Shown piece by piece: positions 35,211-44,601 of a DNA stretch of 64,000 bases. Each line of letters starts with the position of its first letter. Position 1 is the stretch's first letter. The stretch comes from Aliarcobacter trophiarum LMG 25534 (lineage in GTDB: Bacteria; Campylobacterota; Campylobacteria; Campylobacterales; Arcobacteraceae), in the NCBI RefSeq assembly GCF_003355515.1, contig NZ_CP031367.1, positions 992,001 through 1,056,000 on the forward strand, written 5' to 3'. The position numbers were made by a program, and so were the translations under genes. A model generated the notes under the pieces. It saw only the letters and a list, made by a program, of their open reading frames with translations, was not told the DNA's origin and made no database searches.

Positions 35211-37166
35211 TTGGCACTAATAGACCTTCAGAATATTTCAAAACAATATGATATAAAAGTTATTTTAAAAGATGCAAATTTTACCCTACAAGAGGGGCAA
35301 AGAGTTGCGGTAATTGGGCAAAATGGGCAAGGAAAATCTACACTTTTTAAAATAATAATGGGTTTAACAGAACCAGATAGTGGTGAACTAGCTATAGATA
35401 AATCCATAAAAATAGAGATGCTAGACCAACAACCAAAATTTGAAGATAATTTAAATGTACGAAATGCAATTGAGAATCAACTAGTAGAGATAAAAGCTGC
35501 AAAAACTGAGTATGAAAACATTACAAATCGTCTAGCAACAGAGTATGAAAACAAAGAACTTTTAAGAAGACAGAGTGAACTTGCTACATTTATAGATTTT
35601 CATAATGCTTGGGATTTAGACAATATGATAGAGAGAGTTCTAAAAGAGTTTGATTTAAAACAGTATGAGTTTAAAGATGTAAATTTGCTTAGTGGTGGAG
35701 AGCAAAGACGAGTTAGCTTAGCTGGATTAATTTTGAAAAAACCAGATGTTTTACTTCTTGATGAACCTACAAATCACTTAGATGTATATATGGTCGAGTT
35801 TTTAGAAGAGCTTTTACTAAAAAACAACTTTACCCTACTTTTTATCTCACATGATAGATATTTTATTGATAATATTGCTACAAATGTTATAGAAGTTGAT
35901 GGTGGAGAACTTAGAAAGTTTAATGGTGGCTATTCTATGTATTTGGAGCAAAAAGCACAAATATTATCAAATCTTCAAAAAGAGCATGAAAATCTTCTAA
36001 GACTTGTAAAACAAGAAGCTCACTGGATGCAACATGGTGTAACTGCAAGAAGAAAAAGAAATGAAAGAAGAAAAGCTGAATATTTTGATTTAAAAAACAG
36101 AGCAAAAACAAATCCAGCATATATTAAAAAAATGAGCTTAGAGCTTCAAAGAGAGCAAAAAAGTTTTAATAGTGAAGAGAATCAACAAAATAGAAAGAAA
36201 ATGCTTTATGAACTAGATAATATTTATAAATCTTTAGGAGAAAAAGAGCTTATTTGTAATTTTACAACTAGAATTTTACAAAAAGATACTATTGCAATAG
36301 TTGGTCCAAATGGTAGTGGAAAATCAACTCTTCTTAAAATCTTTATGGAAAAAATGAAAATAGATAGTGGAAGTTTCAAAAAAGGGGACTTTCAAATAGG
36401 ATATTTTGACCAACAAAGAGAGATGCTTGATGATGATAAAACAATTATGGAGATTTTTTGCCCAAATGGTGGAGATAGAGTAGTCCTTGATGATGGAAGG
36501 AATATGCATGTTTATGGATATTTAAAAAACTTTTTATTCCCAAAAGAGTATCTAGATAAAAAAGTTGCTGTTTTAAGTGGTGGAGAGAAAAATAGAGTTG
36601 CACTAGCCCTTTTATTTACTAAAAGAGTTGATTGTATGATATTAGATGAACCTACAAACGACTTAGATATTCCTACAATAAATATTTTAGAAGAGTATTT
36701 ACAAAATTTTCAAGGAGCCCTAATTTTTGTATCTCATGATAGATATTTTGTAGATAAAATTGCAAAAAAACTCTTTGTTTTTAAAGGAAATGGCGAAATT
36801 ATGGAGAGTTTCCAGCCATATAGCGAATATTTAGAGATTGAAAAAGAGTTAAAAGAGCTTAACTCTTTAGAAGTTGAGATTGAAAAAGAGAAAAATATAA
36901 GTTCCAAAACAGAGCAAAAAGAGACAAAAAAACAGACAAAACTATCATATAAAGAGCAAAGAGAGTATGACACTTTGCCAAAAGAGATAGAAGATTTAGA
37001 AAAGAAAATAGAAGAGCTAAATGATTGTTTAGCAAACCCTAGTTGCTATGAGAAAATAGGAATTATTACACTTTCAAGTGAACTTGAAGAGAAACAAAAA
37101 TTTTATAACGAAAAAGTAGATAGATTTTTGGAACTAGAACTTCTAGTGGAGAGTTTTAACTCTTAA
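35211..37166 (+). CDS. ABC-F family ATPase (Uup-type)
   Basis: 651 residues from TTG 35211 after AAAGGA. Two ABC domains: Walker A GQNGQGKST and GPNGSGKST, signatures LSGGEQRRVS and LSGGEKNRVA, linked by a long helical arm rich in K/E, and a C-terminal coiled coil. No membrane segments. ABC-F proteins act on the ribosome; the Uup branch also affects DNA transposon excision and ribosome assembly. The C-terminal coiled coil suggests the Uup branch. Its own promoter region is the 86-base divergent gap with recR. Confidence 0.88.
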   Translation: MALIDLQNISKQYDIKVILKDANFTLQEGQRVAVIGQNGQGKSTLFKIIMGLTEPDSGELAIDKSIKIEMLDQQPKFEDNLNVRNAIENQLVEIKAAKTEYENITNRLATEYENKELLRRQSELATFIDFHNAWDLDNMIERVLKEFDLKQYEFKDVNLLSGGEQRRVSLAGLILKKPDVLLLDEPTNHLDVYMVEFLEELLLKNNFTLLFISHDRYFIDNIATNVIEVDGGELRKFNGGYSMYLEQKAQILSNLQKEHENLLRLVKQEAHWMQHGVTARRKRNERRKAEYFDLKNRAKTNPAYIKKMSLELQREQKSFNSEENQQNRKKMLYELDNIYKSLGEKELICNFTTRILQKDTIAIVGPNGSGKSTLLKIFMEKMKIDSGSFKKGDFQIGYFDQQREMLDDDKTIMEIFCPNGGDRVVLDDGRNMHVYGYLKNFLFPKEYLDKKVAVLSGGEKNRVALALLFTKRVDCMILDEPTNDLDIPTINILEEYLQNFQGALIFVSHDRYFVDKIAKKLFVFKGNGEIMESFQPYSEYLEIEKELKELNSLEVEIEKEKNISSKTEQKETKKQTKLSYKEQREYDTLPKEIEDLEKKIEELNDCLANPSCYEKIGIITLSSELEEKQKFYNEKVDRFLELELLVESFNS

Positions 37167-37171
37167 AAAAG

Positions 37172-37177
37172 TATAAT
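37172..37177 (+). promoter_or_regulatory. Candidate -10 for yqeY-like gene
   Basis: TATAAT five bases after the ABC-F stop and 32 bases before the next ATG, with an AAAAGGAG ribosome site in between. Confidence 0.5.
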
Positions 37178-37208
37178 CTATTTCAAAAAAATAATAAAAG
37201 GAGTTTAT

Positions 37209-37652
37209 ATGAACTTAAAAGATAAATTAAACGAAGATTTAAAACAAGCTATGAGAGATAAAGAAGTAGTAAAAAGAGACTCTATTAGAGCAATAAATAC
37301 TATGATAAAACAAATAGAAGTAGATGAAAGAAGAGAGCTTGATGATAGTGAAATTATAAAGCTAGTTCAAAGAGGTATAAAACAAAGAGAAGAGGCAATT
37401 TCTCAATATAGTGCAGCAGGAAGAACTGATTTAGTAGAAAAAGAGCAAAGCCAAATCGATATATTTGTACAATATTTGCCAAAACAATTAAGCAATGATG
37501 AGCTTGAAAAAGGAATGCAAGAGATTATAAGTGAAGTAGGAGCAACAAGCATAAAAGATATGGGGAAAGTAATGGGAGCAGCTTCAAAAAAATTTGCAGG
37601 TGTTGCAGATGGAAAAAGAATAAATGAAATGGTAAAAAAACTTTTAGCTTAA
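37209..37652 (+). CDS. GatB/YqeY domain protein
   Basis: 147 residues. An all-helical YqeY-like domain with the N-terminal LKDKLNEDLKQAMRDKE segment, EERRELDD-type acidic helix and C-terminal DMGKVMGAASKKFAGVADGKRINEMVKKLL, which matches the tail domain of GatB. Possible role: an accessory to tRNA-dependent amidation or other tRNA binding, but function is not settled. Strong AAAAGGAG ribosome site; followed 31 bases later by the M23 peptidase gene. Confidence 0.85.
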   Translation: MNLKDKLNEDLKQAMRDKEVVKRDSIRAINTMIKQIEVDERRELDDSEIIKLVQRGIKQREEAISQYSAAGRTDLVEKEQSQIDIFVQYLPKQLSNDELEKGMQEIISEVGATSIKDMGKVMGAASKKFAGVADGKRINEMVKKLLA

Positions 37653-37683
37653 AAGCTATTTTCTAAAGTTTCAAAGAGAAATA

Positions 37684-38625
37684 GTGGATAAATATACAAA
37701 TAGATATATAACCTTTACTATAAATAACGATAATGGTATAAAACAACTAAGAGTTTCAAAAAAACCTCTATTTTATATTTTATATACTCTTTTAGGTCTA
37801 TTTTTTGCTTTTTCTATAGCATTTGTTTTTATAAATCTCTCATTAATTCAAATGGACAAAGATAGATTAGATATTGAACTTGAGCTTGTAGAAACAAAAA
37901 GAATAAATGAAGAGTTAAATAATCTACTTAGTCAAACTCAGCTAGAACTACATGAAAAAAATGAAGAGATAAGTGAAGCTACTGATTATTTTAACAAAGT
38001 AGAAAATATAATAGGAATTCCAACTGAAAATGAGCTTCCTCTAAAACAAAGAGTTGATATTGCAAGACTAGATACAGAACAAAGAACAACTCTTTTACAA
38101 CTAATTCCAAGTGGTTCCCCACTTGAAGATAGTATTATAAATAGCTATTTTGGATATAGACATCACCCTGTTTTAAAAAGAAAAGCTCTACATATGGGTG
38201 TTGATTTAAAAGCAACTATTGGAACTCCTGTTTATGCTACTGCTGATGGGATTATTGAAACAGCTAGTTTTGATAGATTTAATGGAAATCTAGTAATCAT
38301 TCAGCACATTTATGGCTTTAAATCTTATTATGCCCACTTAAATAAAACTATGGTAAAATCAGGCTCTTTTGTTAAAAAAGGGGATTTAATAGCATATAGT
38401 GGAAATACTGGCATAAGTAGTGGACCTCATTTGCACTATGAGATTAGATTTTTATCAAAATCACTTGACCCTCTTACTTTTGTGATGTGGGGTATGAAAA
38501 ATTATACAGAAATATTTGAAAAGGAAACAGAAATATCATGGGATTCTTTAATAACAGCAATAAGTCATATCAAAGTTCAAGATCCGACTCCTCAACCACA
38601 ATTATCACTTCAGGAACAAAAATAA
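37684..38625 (+). CDS. M23 peptidase (Csd1-like)
   Basis: 313 residues from GTG 37684. N-terminal cytoplasmic tail and membrane helix (about residues 24-49), coiled coil to about residue 105, and a LytM/M23 domain (about 145-270) with HPVLKRKALHMGVDLKA (zinc His and Asp) and HLHYEIRF (HxH). In Helicobacter, Csd1-type DD-endopeptidases trim peptidoglycan crosslinks together with a bactofilin to give helical shape, and the next gene here is a bactofilin. Its last 88 bases overlap that gene. Confidence 0.88.
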   Translation: MDKYTNRYITFTINNDNGIKQLRVSKKPLFYILYTLLGLFFAFSIAFVFINLSLIQMDKDRLDIELELVETKRINEELNNLLSQTQLELHEKNEEISEATDYFNKVENIIGIPTENELPLKQRVDIARLDTEQRTTLLQLIPSGSPLEDSIINSYFGYRHHPVLKRKALHMGVDLKATIGTPVYATADGIIETASFDRFNGNLVIIQHIYGFKSYYAHLNKTMVKSGSFVKKGDLIAYSGNTGISSGPHLHYEIRFLSKSLDPLTFVMWGMKNYTEIFEKETEISWDSLITAISHIKVQDPTPQPQLSLQEQK

Positions 38626-38972
38626 TAGGAGATATAAATCTATCTTGTAATCTCTATATAGATGGTTGTTTTGTAGGAAATATTAACTCTGAAAAAGAGG
38701 TAAATATTGGAAAGAATGGAAAAGTAAAAGGTGAAATAACAGCTCAAAGAGTTATTGTTCAAGGATTAATAGAGGGTTCAATTTGTGCTTCAAGAGTTGA
38801 TATAAAAGAGAAAGGGAAGATTACAGGTTTGATTGAATCTGAAGAACTTGTAATTGAGGCAAAAGGAATTTTTGAAGGAAATAGTTTAGTAAAAACAAAC
38901 TTATCTGAAGAGACACTTAAGAGTGAAGATATCAAAATTGACTTAGATAAAGTAGAAGAAGAGAAGATATAA
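38538..38972 (+). CDS. ccmA: Bactofilin (CcmA-like)
   Basis: 144 residues. Disordered tails flank a right-handed beta-helical core (about residues 25-115) with repeating IxG motifs (ASRVDIKEKGKITGLIE). Bactofilins polymerise without nucleotide and recruit cell-wall enzymes. The start ATG 38538 lies inside the M23 gene, 88 bases before its stop, after AAGGA; no later start codon precedes the beta core, so the overlap is required. The M23-bactofilin pair matches the csd1-ccmA module of curved relatives. Confidence 0.92.
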   Translation: MGFFNNSNKSYQSSRSDSSTTIITSGTKIIGDINLSCNLYIDGCFVGNINSEKEVNIGKNGKVKGEITAQRVIVQGLIEGSICASRVDIKEKGKITGLIESEELVIEAKGIFEGNSLVKTNLSEETLKSEDIKIDLDKVEEEKI

Positions 38973-38996
38973 AAAATATTATATTATTTTTTTGGA

Positions 38997-39002
38997 TATA
39001 AT
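38997..39002 (+). promoter_or_regulatory. Candidate -10 for diguanylate cyclase gene
   Basis: TATAAT 32 bases before ATG 39034. This rules against the longer ORF start at TTG 38992, which would lie upstream of the promoter. Confidence 0.45.
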
Positions 39003-39033
39003 CCGAACCAAAATATTTTTAAAAAAGAGAACT

Positions 39034-40149
39034 ATGAAAAATTTTTTAAGCCAATTAAACGATACAGAGTATAGTGAAGCAATTTCAAATAAATTAGATA
39101 CTCCTGAAAAATTGATACAACTATTATTAAAAAGAGTTCATCCAAAAAATGTTGAAGTTATTATTGATATATTAAAGCACTCTATTATGCCATCTATTAG
39201 TTCTGAACTAAATAGTGCTACAGATGTTTTATTTGAACAACTTAAGAAAAATCCAAAAGATATTTTTGAAAAATCTATACAAACAAAAATAGAGAAATTA
39301 ATTTTTGAAAGATTTGAAAAAGACAAAAAAATAGTTATTCAAAAAACTGAAGATATATCAAAACTTGTTTTACTTATGGAAGAGTACTTCAATGAAGCTA
39401 TTTTTAGTAGTGGAAATGGTTCTAAAAAAGTTCTAAATATAAAAGAAAAAATAGAAAAAATTGATGTAGCAAATGGTGGAGTTGAGAGTTTAACTAATTT
39501 ACAAAAAGAGCTAGTTGTTGCAGCAGCTTCTATAGAACAAGAGATAAAAAATGTTACAAATAAACTTGAAAATGGAAAATCAAAGGTTGAAGAGCTAGAA
39601 GAGAAGATAACTAGCCTAGAAAATGAGTTAAATAAAGAGAAACAAGAGAATAAAAAAGATTTTTTAACTCAAGTTCTTACAAGAAAAGCTTTCAATGAAG
39701 AGCTAATCAAAATTGAAAACTCATATAGTAGATTAAAAACTCAATATGCAATAATATTTTTTGATATAGATCACTTTAAAAAAGTAAATGATACTTATGG
39801 ACATGAGTGTGGAGATGTCATATTATCTACTTTTGGAAAAATTCTAGATAAAAGCATTAGAGAAGTAGATTTAGTTGCAAGATATGGTGGAGAAGAGTTT
39901 ATCGCCGCTATACACTTTAATTTAGATAGAGAACTTTTACAATTTCTTAAAAGAGTAAAAACAATAGTAACTGAAAATAACTTTATATATAAAGATAAAA
40001 AGTTAAAAATCACTTTTAGTGCAGGTGTTACAATAAGAGATAAATATCCAACATATGATATAGCTCTTCAGAAGGCAGATACCTTACTTTATAAAGCAAA
40101 AGAGAGTGGAAGAAATAAGATTTTACTAGATAATGGAATGGAACTTTAG
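39034..40149 (+). CDS. GGDEF diguanylate cyclase
   Basis: 371 residues with the start at ATG 39034 (MKNFLSQLNDTEYSE), after AAAAAGAGA. The N-terminal 190 residues are helical with no membrane segment, then a coiled coil (about 170-205) and a GGDEF domain with YGGEEF at the active site and RxxD five residues before it, the product-inhibition I-site. It therefore should make cyclic di-GMP and be feedback-inhibited. No EAL domain. The input signal is unclear since the N-terminal domain is not recognised. Confidence 0.92.
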   Translation: MKNFLSQLNDTEYSEAISNKLDTPEKLIQLLLKRVHPKNVEVIIDILKHSIMPSISSELNSATDVLFEQLKKNPKDIFEKSIQTKIEKLIFERFEKDKKIVIQKTEDISKLVLLMEEYFNEAIFSSGNGSKKVLNIKEKIEKIDVANGGVESLTNLQKELVVAAASIEQEIKNVTNKLENGKSKVEELEEKITSLENELNKEKQENKKDFLTQVLTRKAFNEELIKIENSYSRLKTQYAIIFFDIDHFKKVNDTYGHECGDVILSTFGKILDKSIREVDLVARYGGEEFIAAIHFNLDRELLQFLKRVKTIVTENNFIYKDKKLKITFSAGVTIRDKYPTYDIALQKADTLLYKAKESGRNKILLDNGMEL

Positions 40150-40154
40150 AAAAT

Positions 40155-40179
40155 AAAAAGAAGTATTTTACTTCTTTTT
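40155..40179. terminator. Bidirectional terminator between GGDEF and tautomerase genes
   Basis: Eleven-bp stem AAAAAGAAGTA / TACTTCTTTTT with a three-base loop, giving T runs in both directions; the tautomerase stop falls at its edge. Confidence 0.75.
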
Positions 40180-40374
40180 ACGTAATTTTGTAATAGATTC
40201 TCCTCCTATATAATAGTTGTCTGTATTTATCTCTTCAATTAAAACTACTGCATTTGAAGAAGAACGATTAAATATTTTACTAAAAAGTTCTGTTATTCCT
40301 TTTGCTAACTCCTCTTTTTGCTTTAGAGTTGCTCCACCGTCCTCTTTTGTCATTTTTACATTTATTACTGGCAT
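40168..40374 (-). CDS. 4-oxalocrotonate tautomerase-family protein
   Basis: 68 residues, the size of 4-OT. The catalytic proline follows the initiator Met (MPVINVKM), so it would be exposed after Met removal. The family Arg pair is not both evident. These enzymes interconvert keto-enol isomers; substrate unknown. It is divergently transcribed from a LysR regulator, with a LysR-type operator between them, so the regulator probably controls it. Confidence 0.85.
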   Translation of the reverse strand: MPVINVKMTKEDGGATLKQKEELAKGITELFSKIFNRSSSNAVVLIEEINTDNYYIGGESITKLRKKK

Positions 40375-40402
40375 TTTTACTCCTTTTAAATTTTAATTAT
40401 AT

Positions 40403-40419
40403 TATCATTAAAAATGATA
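40403..40419. promoter_or_regulatory. Inverted repeat, probable LysR-type operator
   Basis: TATCATT-AAA-AATGATA, a perfect 7-bp inverted repeat containing a T-N11-A LysR box (T 40405, A 40417). It lies about midway in the 91-base divergent gap between the tautomerase and LysR genes. Confidence 0.65.
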
Positions 40420-40465
40420 CTAAGTCAAATATAAAATAAAGATTAGTGATATAAGGAGAAGTGAT

Positions 40466-41293
40466 ATGAATTCAGATTTACTAAAAGTTTTTGTTGAAGT
40501 TGCAAACGAAAAAAGTATCTCAAAAGCAGCTATAAATTTAGGTTTTGCCCAATCAAATGTAACTTCAAGAGTAAAACAGTTAGAGAACTCTATTGGAACA
40601 CAACTATTTCATAGAGTGCCCAAAGGTGTTATTTTGAGTAAAGAGGGAGAAAAACTATACGCTTATGCCATAAGAATTGTAAAAGAGTTAGAACTTGCAC
40701 TTTATGAAATGCAAAATCTAAATCAACAAACACATTTAATAATTGGCTCAACAGAGTCAAATGCAAGTACGAGATTAATCCCTTTTTTACTACAACTAAA
40801 TAAAGATTTCCCAAATATGAGTTTAGAACTAGTCACAAATACAACAAAAGATACTATTAAAAATTTGCTAGATTATAAAGTTGATATTGCTTTTATTAGT
40901 GGAAAGCCAAAAAATGAAGAGTTACTCATTTTAAATAAAATAGATGAAGATATAGTTTTAGTTGAACCAAAAGATAAAATCTGTTCAAATACTTTTTTAT
41001 CTTTTAAAAATGGTTGTTCATACAATGAATTTGGACAAAACTATTTAAAAAATATATTAAATGAAGATTTCAAACATCTTGAATTTGGAAACTATGAGAC
41101 AATTTTAGGTTGTATAAAAGCTGGTATGGGAAGGAGTATTTTGCCACTTAGCATAATAGAAAAATTAAATTATGAAAAAGATTTAAAGATTACAAAAATA
41201 GCAAAAAGTGTAGTAAATATACCAACTTTTTTAGTTTGTAGAAGAGATTATACTCCTAGAATTAAAGATTACTTAGAAAACTTTAAATTCTAA
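40466..41293 (+). CDS. LysR-family transcriptional regulator
   Basis: 275 residues. N-terminal winged helix (residues 1-60) with VEVANEKSISKAAINLGFAQSNVTSRVKQLE, then a two-lobed effector-binding domain (about 90-275). AGMGRSILPLS in the second lobe is typical. Divergent from the tautomerase gene with an operator-like inverted repeat between them, the classic LysR autoregulation layout. Effector unknown. ATG start after AAGGAGAA. Confidence 0.93.
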   Translation: MNSDLLKVFVEVANEKSISKAAINLGFAQSNVTSRVKQLENSIGTQLFHRVPKGVILSKEGEKLYAYAIRIVKELELALYEMQNLNQQTHLIIGSTESNASTRLIPFLLQLNKDFPNMSLELVTNTTKDTIKNLLDYKVDIAFISGKPKNEELLILNKIDEDIVLVEPKDKICSNTFLSFKNGCSYNEFGQNYLKNILNEDFKHLEFGNYETILGCIKAGMGRSILPLSIIEKLNYEKDLKITKIAKSVVNIPTFLVCRRDYTPRIKDYLENFKF

Positions 41294-41300
41294 GATTCTT

Positions 41301-42095
41301 TTAGTTTAGAGAGTTTTTAAACTTTTTAAGTTCCTCTTTTATACTAGGAACTCTCATAAAATGCTCTCCAATTAAAAAAGCATCTGCTCCAACACTATGA
41401 AGTCTTTTTATAACTTCGATATCACTAACTCCAGATTCTGCAACAATTATTTTATCTTTTGGAATGAGTGGAATTAGTGTTTCACATAATTTCATGTCCA
41501 TTTCAAAAGTTTTTAAATTTCTATGATTTATTCCAATTATAGTTGCACCACTTTTTAATGCTTTTTCCAAATCTTCTTTATCATGAACTTCAACTAAAAC
41601 CTCTAAATCTAAGCCTCTTGCATAAGTATAAAGTTCATTTAAAAGCTCTTGTTCCAAAGAAGCAGCTATTAAAAGTATAAAATCAGCTCCATAAACTAAA
41701 GCTTCAGCAATTTGATACTTTGTAAGAATAAAATCTTTTCTTAAAAGAGGAATATCTGTAATATCTCTTATCTCTTTTAAATACTCTAAATTTCCTAAAA
41801 AAAAGTGTGGTTCTGTTAAAATAGATATTGCATTTGCACCAAAAGTATTATACTCTTTAGCAATTTCTAAATGATTAAAAATCTCTTTAATCACCCCTTT
41901 ACTAGGACTTGCTTTTTTAACTTCTGCAATTATTCGTATAGGTTCATTTTCTGAAGATTTTAAAAATTTTTTTACATCTTTTGTAGAAAAATTTCCATCT
42001 GCTATTAAGTTTTCAAGTTCATCTAAAGATAACTCTCTTTCTCTCTCTTTTACATCTATAAGAGTTTTATTATTTATTTTTTCTAGTATTTGCAT
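41301..42095 (-). CDS. trpC: Indole-3-glycerol phosphate synthase
   Basis: 264 residues, TIM barrel. [10 protein letters not shown] (about residues 59-68), [37 protein letters not shown] and VAESGVSD are family motifs; catalytic Lys and Glu are present. It closes the indole ring in tryptophan synthesis. It is not clustered with other trp genes here; its start overlaps the TPR lipoprotein gene by 26 bp. Confidence 0.95.
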   Translation of the reverse strand: MQILEKINNKTLIDVKERERELSLDELENLIADGNFSTKDVKKFLKSSENEPIRIIAEVKKASPSKGVIKEIFNHLEIAKEYNTFGANAISILTEPHFFLGNLEYLKEIRDITDIPLLRKDFILTKYQIAEALVYGADFILLIAASLEQELLNELYTYARGLDLEVLVEVHDKEDLEKALKSGATIIGINHRNLKTFEMDMKLCETLIPLIPKDKIIVAESGVSDIEVIKRLHSVGADAFLIGEHFMRVPSIKEELKKFKNSLN

Positions 42096-43392
42096 CTCTA
42101 CACTCCTTTATTTTTTCCCAATGAAGCTTTATCTCTTCATCATTTAATCCTATCTCATCTACAATTAGTTTCATATTTTTGTATGCTTCTTTACAATTAT
42201 TAATCTTATATTGACCCCATGCTAAAGTATCAATAAATGCAATATTTGTAGGATCTTGTTCTAATGCTTTTTTCACCAAAATTAGACCTTTTGAAATATC
42301 AATATCATAATCAATCAATAAATAAGCCAAGAAATTTTGATAAATTGGGTTTGTAGATGTTTTTAAAGAGATATTAAATTTCTCAATTACACTTGCTAAA
42401 ATACTATTTTTATTATCCGCTAATTCAAACTCAATAATAGCTTGTTGTGCTAAATAATCAGGGTTTGAACTATTTGTATATAGTTTTTTAAGTAAATTAT
42501 AAGCCTTTTCTGCTTGTTTTGTATTTTTATAAAGTTCTAATAAAAAATCATCTTCAATATGATTCTTTTCCAAAAAAAGAATAATCTCATTTACTTCAAA
42601 ATTTTGAAACATTAAGCTTATAGTCTTATTTATTTGTAAAGCATCTTCACTATTTTTGTAGTATAAAAACATCTCTTTTAGTAGCTCTTTTATATTTTCT
42701 TTATCTTCTAAACTATTATAAAAAGTTAGAAGTTGAAGTGCAATATTAAAATCATAATCACTTTTTAAAATGTACTCTTTTAAATCTGCTATTGCTTGTT
42801 TTTGTCTATTAAGTTGAAAAAACTCTAAACTAGCTTTTGCTTGTACTAAAGAGTTAGAAACACCATATTTTAAAGCTTTCTTAAAACTATCATAAGCCTC
42901 TAAAAACTCATTTTTTGAAATATAAACTGTTCCTAAAAGTTCATAATTTATACTACTTTTATATAAATCTGTGAGTTTAATAGCAGTTTCCAAAGATAAA
43001 TCAAACTCTTGAAGCTTTAAAAGTGCAAAACTATATAATCTTAAAAGAATCTCTTCCTCTTTTATATTTGGTATAAAATATTTAGAAACTTGCTCTTTTA
43101 TAGATACAAAATCTTGCAGTTGAGTAGCTAGAGTTACATAAGCAACTAGATATTCATATTTATTTGTATTTATAAATAGTTTTAAATATACATCTTTTGC
43201 ACTATCATATACTCTTACATTCTCCAACTCCAAAGCATAAATTATATAGTAATCTTCTAGTTCAAAACTTTTCTCTTCAACCTTTACATAATTTCTAGTT
43301 TCTTTATTTTCTAAACTAAACTCTTTTAAGCTACATGAAACAAAAAAGCTTATAATCACTAATAATATTAGATATTTTTTATAGCTGGGCAC
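42070..43392 (-). CDS. TPR-repeat lipoprotein
   Basis: 440 residues from GTG 43392. Lipoprotein signal ([11 protein letters not shown], lipidated Cys near residue 20) followed by several tetratricopeptide-like repeats through to the C-terminus (for example [21 protein letters not shown] and the [18 protein letters not shown] end). TPR lipoproteins act as scaffolds in the periplasm; the partner is unknown. It overlaps ykgJ by 25 bp and trpC by 26 bp, so these genes are tightly coupled in one operon. Confidence 0.82.
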   Translation of the reverse strand: MPSYKKYLILLVIISFFVSCSLKEFSLENKETRNYVKVEEKSFELEDYYIIYALELENVRVYDSAKDVYLKLFINTNKYEYLVAYVTLATQLQDFVSIKEQVSKYFIPNIKEEEILLRLYSFALLKLQEFDLSLETAIKLTDLYKSSINYELLGTVYISKNEFLEAYDSFKKALKYGVSNSLVQAKASLEFFQLNRQKQAIADLKEYILKSDYDFNIALQLLTFYNSLEDKENIKELLKEMFLYYKNSEDALQINKTISLMFQNFEVNEIILFLEKNHIEDDFLLELYKNTKQAEKAYNLLKKLYTNSSNPDYLAQQAIIEFELADNKNSILASVIEKFNISLKTSTNPIYQNFLAYLLIDYDIDISKGLILVKKALEQDPTNIAFIDTLAWGQYKINNCKEAYKNMKLIVDEIGLNDEEIKLHWEKIKECRDANTRKNK

Positions 43393-43751
43393 TCTTTGTA
43401 TACCTCTTTTTCATTATTTTTAAAATATTCCCAAAAAGGAAAAGTTCTACATTGCATTGGTCTATACTCATAAATAGAACATCTTCTTTTCTCTAAATCA
43501 AAAAAAGAACAAGCAAAACTATTATCCTCTAATTCTATCTCTTTTATACTATATTTATACCCTACTTTAAAAAGATACTTCTCTCTAAAACTATCTAAAG
43601 TAAGTCCCAAATACTTTGCTAAAGCCTCTATTTCTACAATATTTATCCATATGTATCCACTCTCACCAATGCAACAATTTCCAGAACAACTTTCACATGC
43701 TTTTGGATCAAATGAAAAATTATATCCACTTTTTTTTATTAATCTACTCAA
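43368..43751 (-). CDS. YkgJ-family cysteine-cluster protein
   Basis: 127 residues from TTG 43751, with AAAGG six bases upstream, overlapping the methyltransferase gene by 8 bp. Cysteines in the UPF0153/YkgJ pattern: CESCSGNCC near residue 18, then CSFFDLEKRRCSIYEYRPMQCRTFPF. This cluster probably binds an Fe-S centre or zinc; the biochemical role is not established. Second gene of the trmN6-like operon. Confidence 0.82.
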   Translation of the reverse strand: MSRLIKKSGYNFSFDPKACESCSGNCCIGESGYIWINIVEIEALAKYLGLTLDSFREKYLFKVGYKYSIKEIELEDNSFACSFFDLEKRRCSIYEYRPMQCRTFPFWEYFKNNEKEVYKECPAIKNI

Positions 43752-44460
43752 TCAAAGCCTTTATACTATGCGTTTGTGCTTCATTATAAATGTTTTTTAC
43801 TGTTTTTGTAAACTCATTCTTTTCATCAAAAACAATCAAAGGAGTTAAAACTTTAAGTAAAGATTTAGAGTCTTTTTTTGCATAAATCATAACTAAAGTA
43901 GCATCTTTTGAAGTGCTTGGATAGACAAATTGAAGGGTTTCAATATTAAATTTAAACTCTTTTAAATACAATATAATATCATCTAACTGCTTACAATCGT
44001 AGCAGAAAAAAAACTTTCCACCATTTTTTAAAACTTCTGAAGCCCTTTTTATAAAATCTCTTAAAGGCATATAATCATTATATCTTGCAATTTTAAGATT
44101 TTCTATTTCACTTTTTATTACATCACTATGATAAAAAGGTGGATTCGATAGGCAAATATCAAATTTCATATCAAATTCTATTTCTAAAAATGAACCCTTA
44201 TTCATTTTTGAATTGATTTTATTTGTAATTGCATTTTTTGTTGAAAAAAACTGAAAGGTCTCTTGAATTTCAACTTGATTTAGGTTTATTTTACTATATC
44301 TTTTTGCAAATAAAAGACCCAAAATACCACTTCCGCTTCCAATATCTAGAACTTCTCCACTAATATTTTTATATTTTTCTAATGATTTGCAAATAAAATT
44401 ATATAAAAAATGTGTATCACTATTATAACAATACCCATTTTGCGGTTGATATAGTACCAA
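43744..44460 (-). CDS. TrmN6-like tRNA methyltransferase
   Basis: 238 residues from TTG 44460, after AAGGAAGC. Class I SAM fold: LDIGSGSGILGLLFAKR, and the N6-adenine-type catalytic motif NPPFYHSD (about residue 109). It most closely fits the TrmN6/YfiC family that makes m6A37 in tRNA-Val. Other N6-adenine methyltransferases with the NPPF motif remain possible. First gene of the operon with ykgJ, the TPR lipoprotein and trpC. Confidence 0.8.
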   Translation of the reverse strand: MVLYQPQNGYCYNSDTHFLYNFICKSLEKYKNISGEVLDIGSGSGILGLLFAKRYSKINLNQVEIQETFQFFSTKNAITNKINSKMNKGSFLEIEFDMKFDICLSNPPFYHSDVIKSEIENLKIARYNDYMPLRDFIKRASEVLKNGGKFFFCYDCKQLDDIILYLKEFKFNIETLQFVYPSTSKDATLVMIYAKKDSKSLLKVLTPLIVFDEKNEFTKTVKNIYNEAQTHSIKALIE

Positions 44461-44601
44461 AAAGCTTCCTTTTTTAAATTCTTTGGATTATATCTAAAAT
44501 ATTTATAGTTTTCTTTTAATAAAATAAGCTAAATTATTGTAGTATTGTCACCAAAATTATAAATTTTATAAATTTTTATTATATTTTAATAAAGGAAAAT
44601 T

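Noticed and set aside
37150-37163. Hairpin AGAGTT-TT-AACTCT at the end of the ABC-F gene
   Set aside because: The loop of two bases is too small and the stem lies within coding sequence; the -10 of the next gene follows closely.
38992-39033. Longer start (TTG 38992) for the diguanylate cyclase
   Set aside because: It lies upstream of the TATAAT that best serves the gene, and no ribosome site precedes it.
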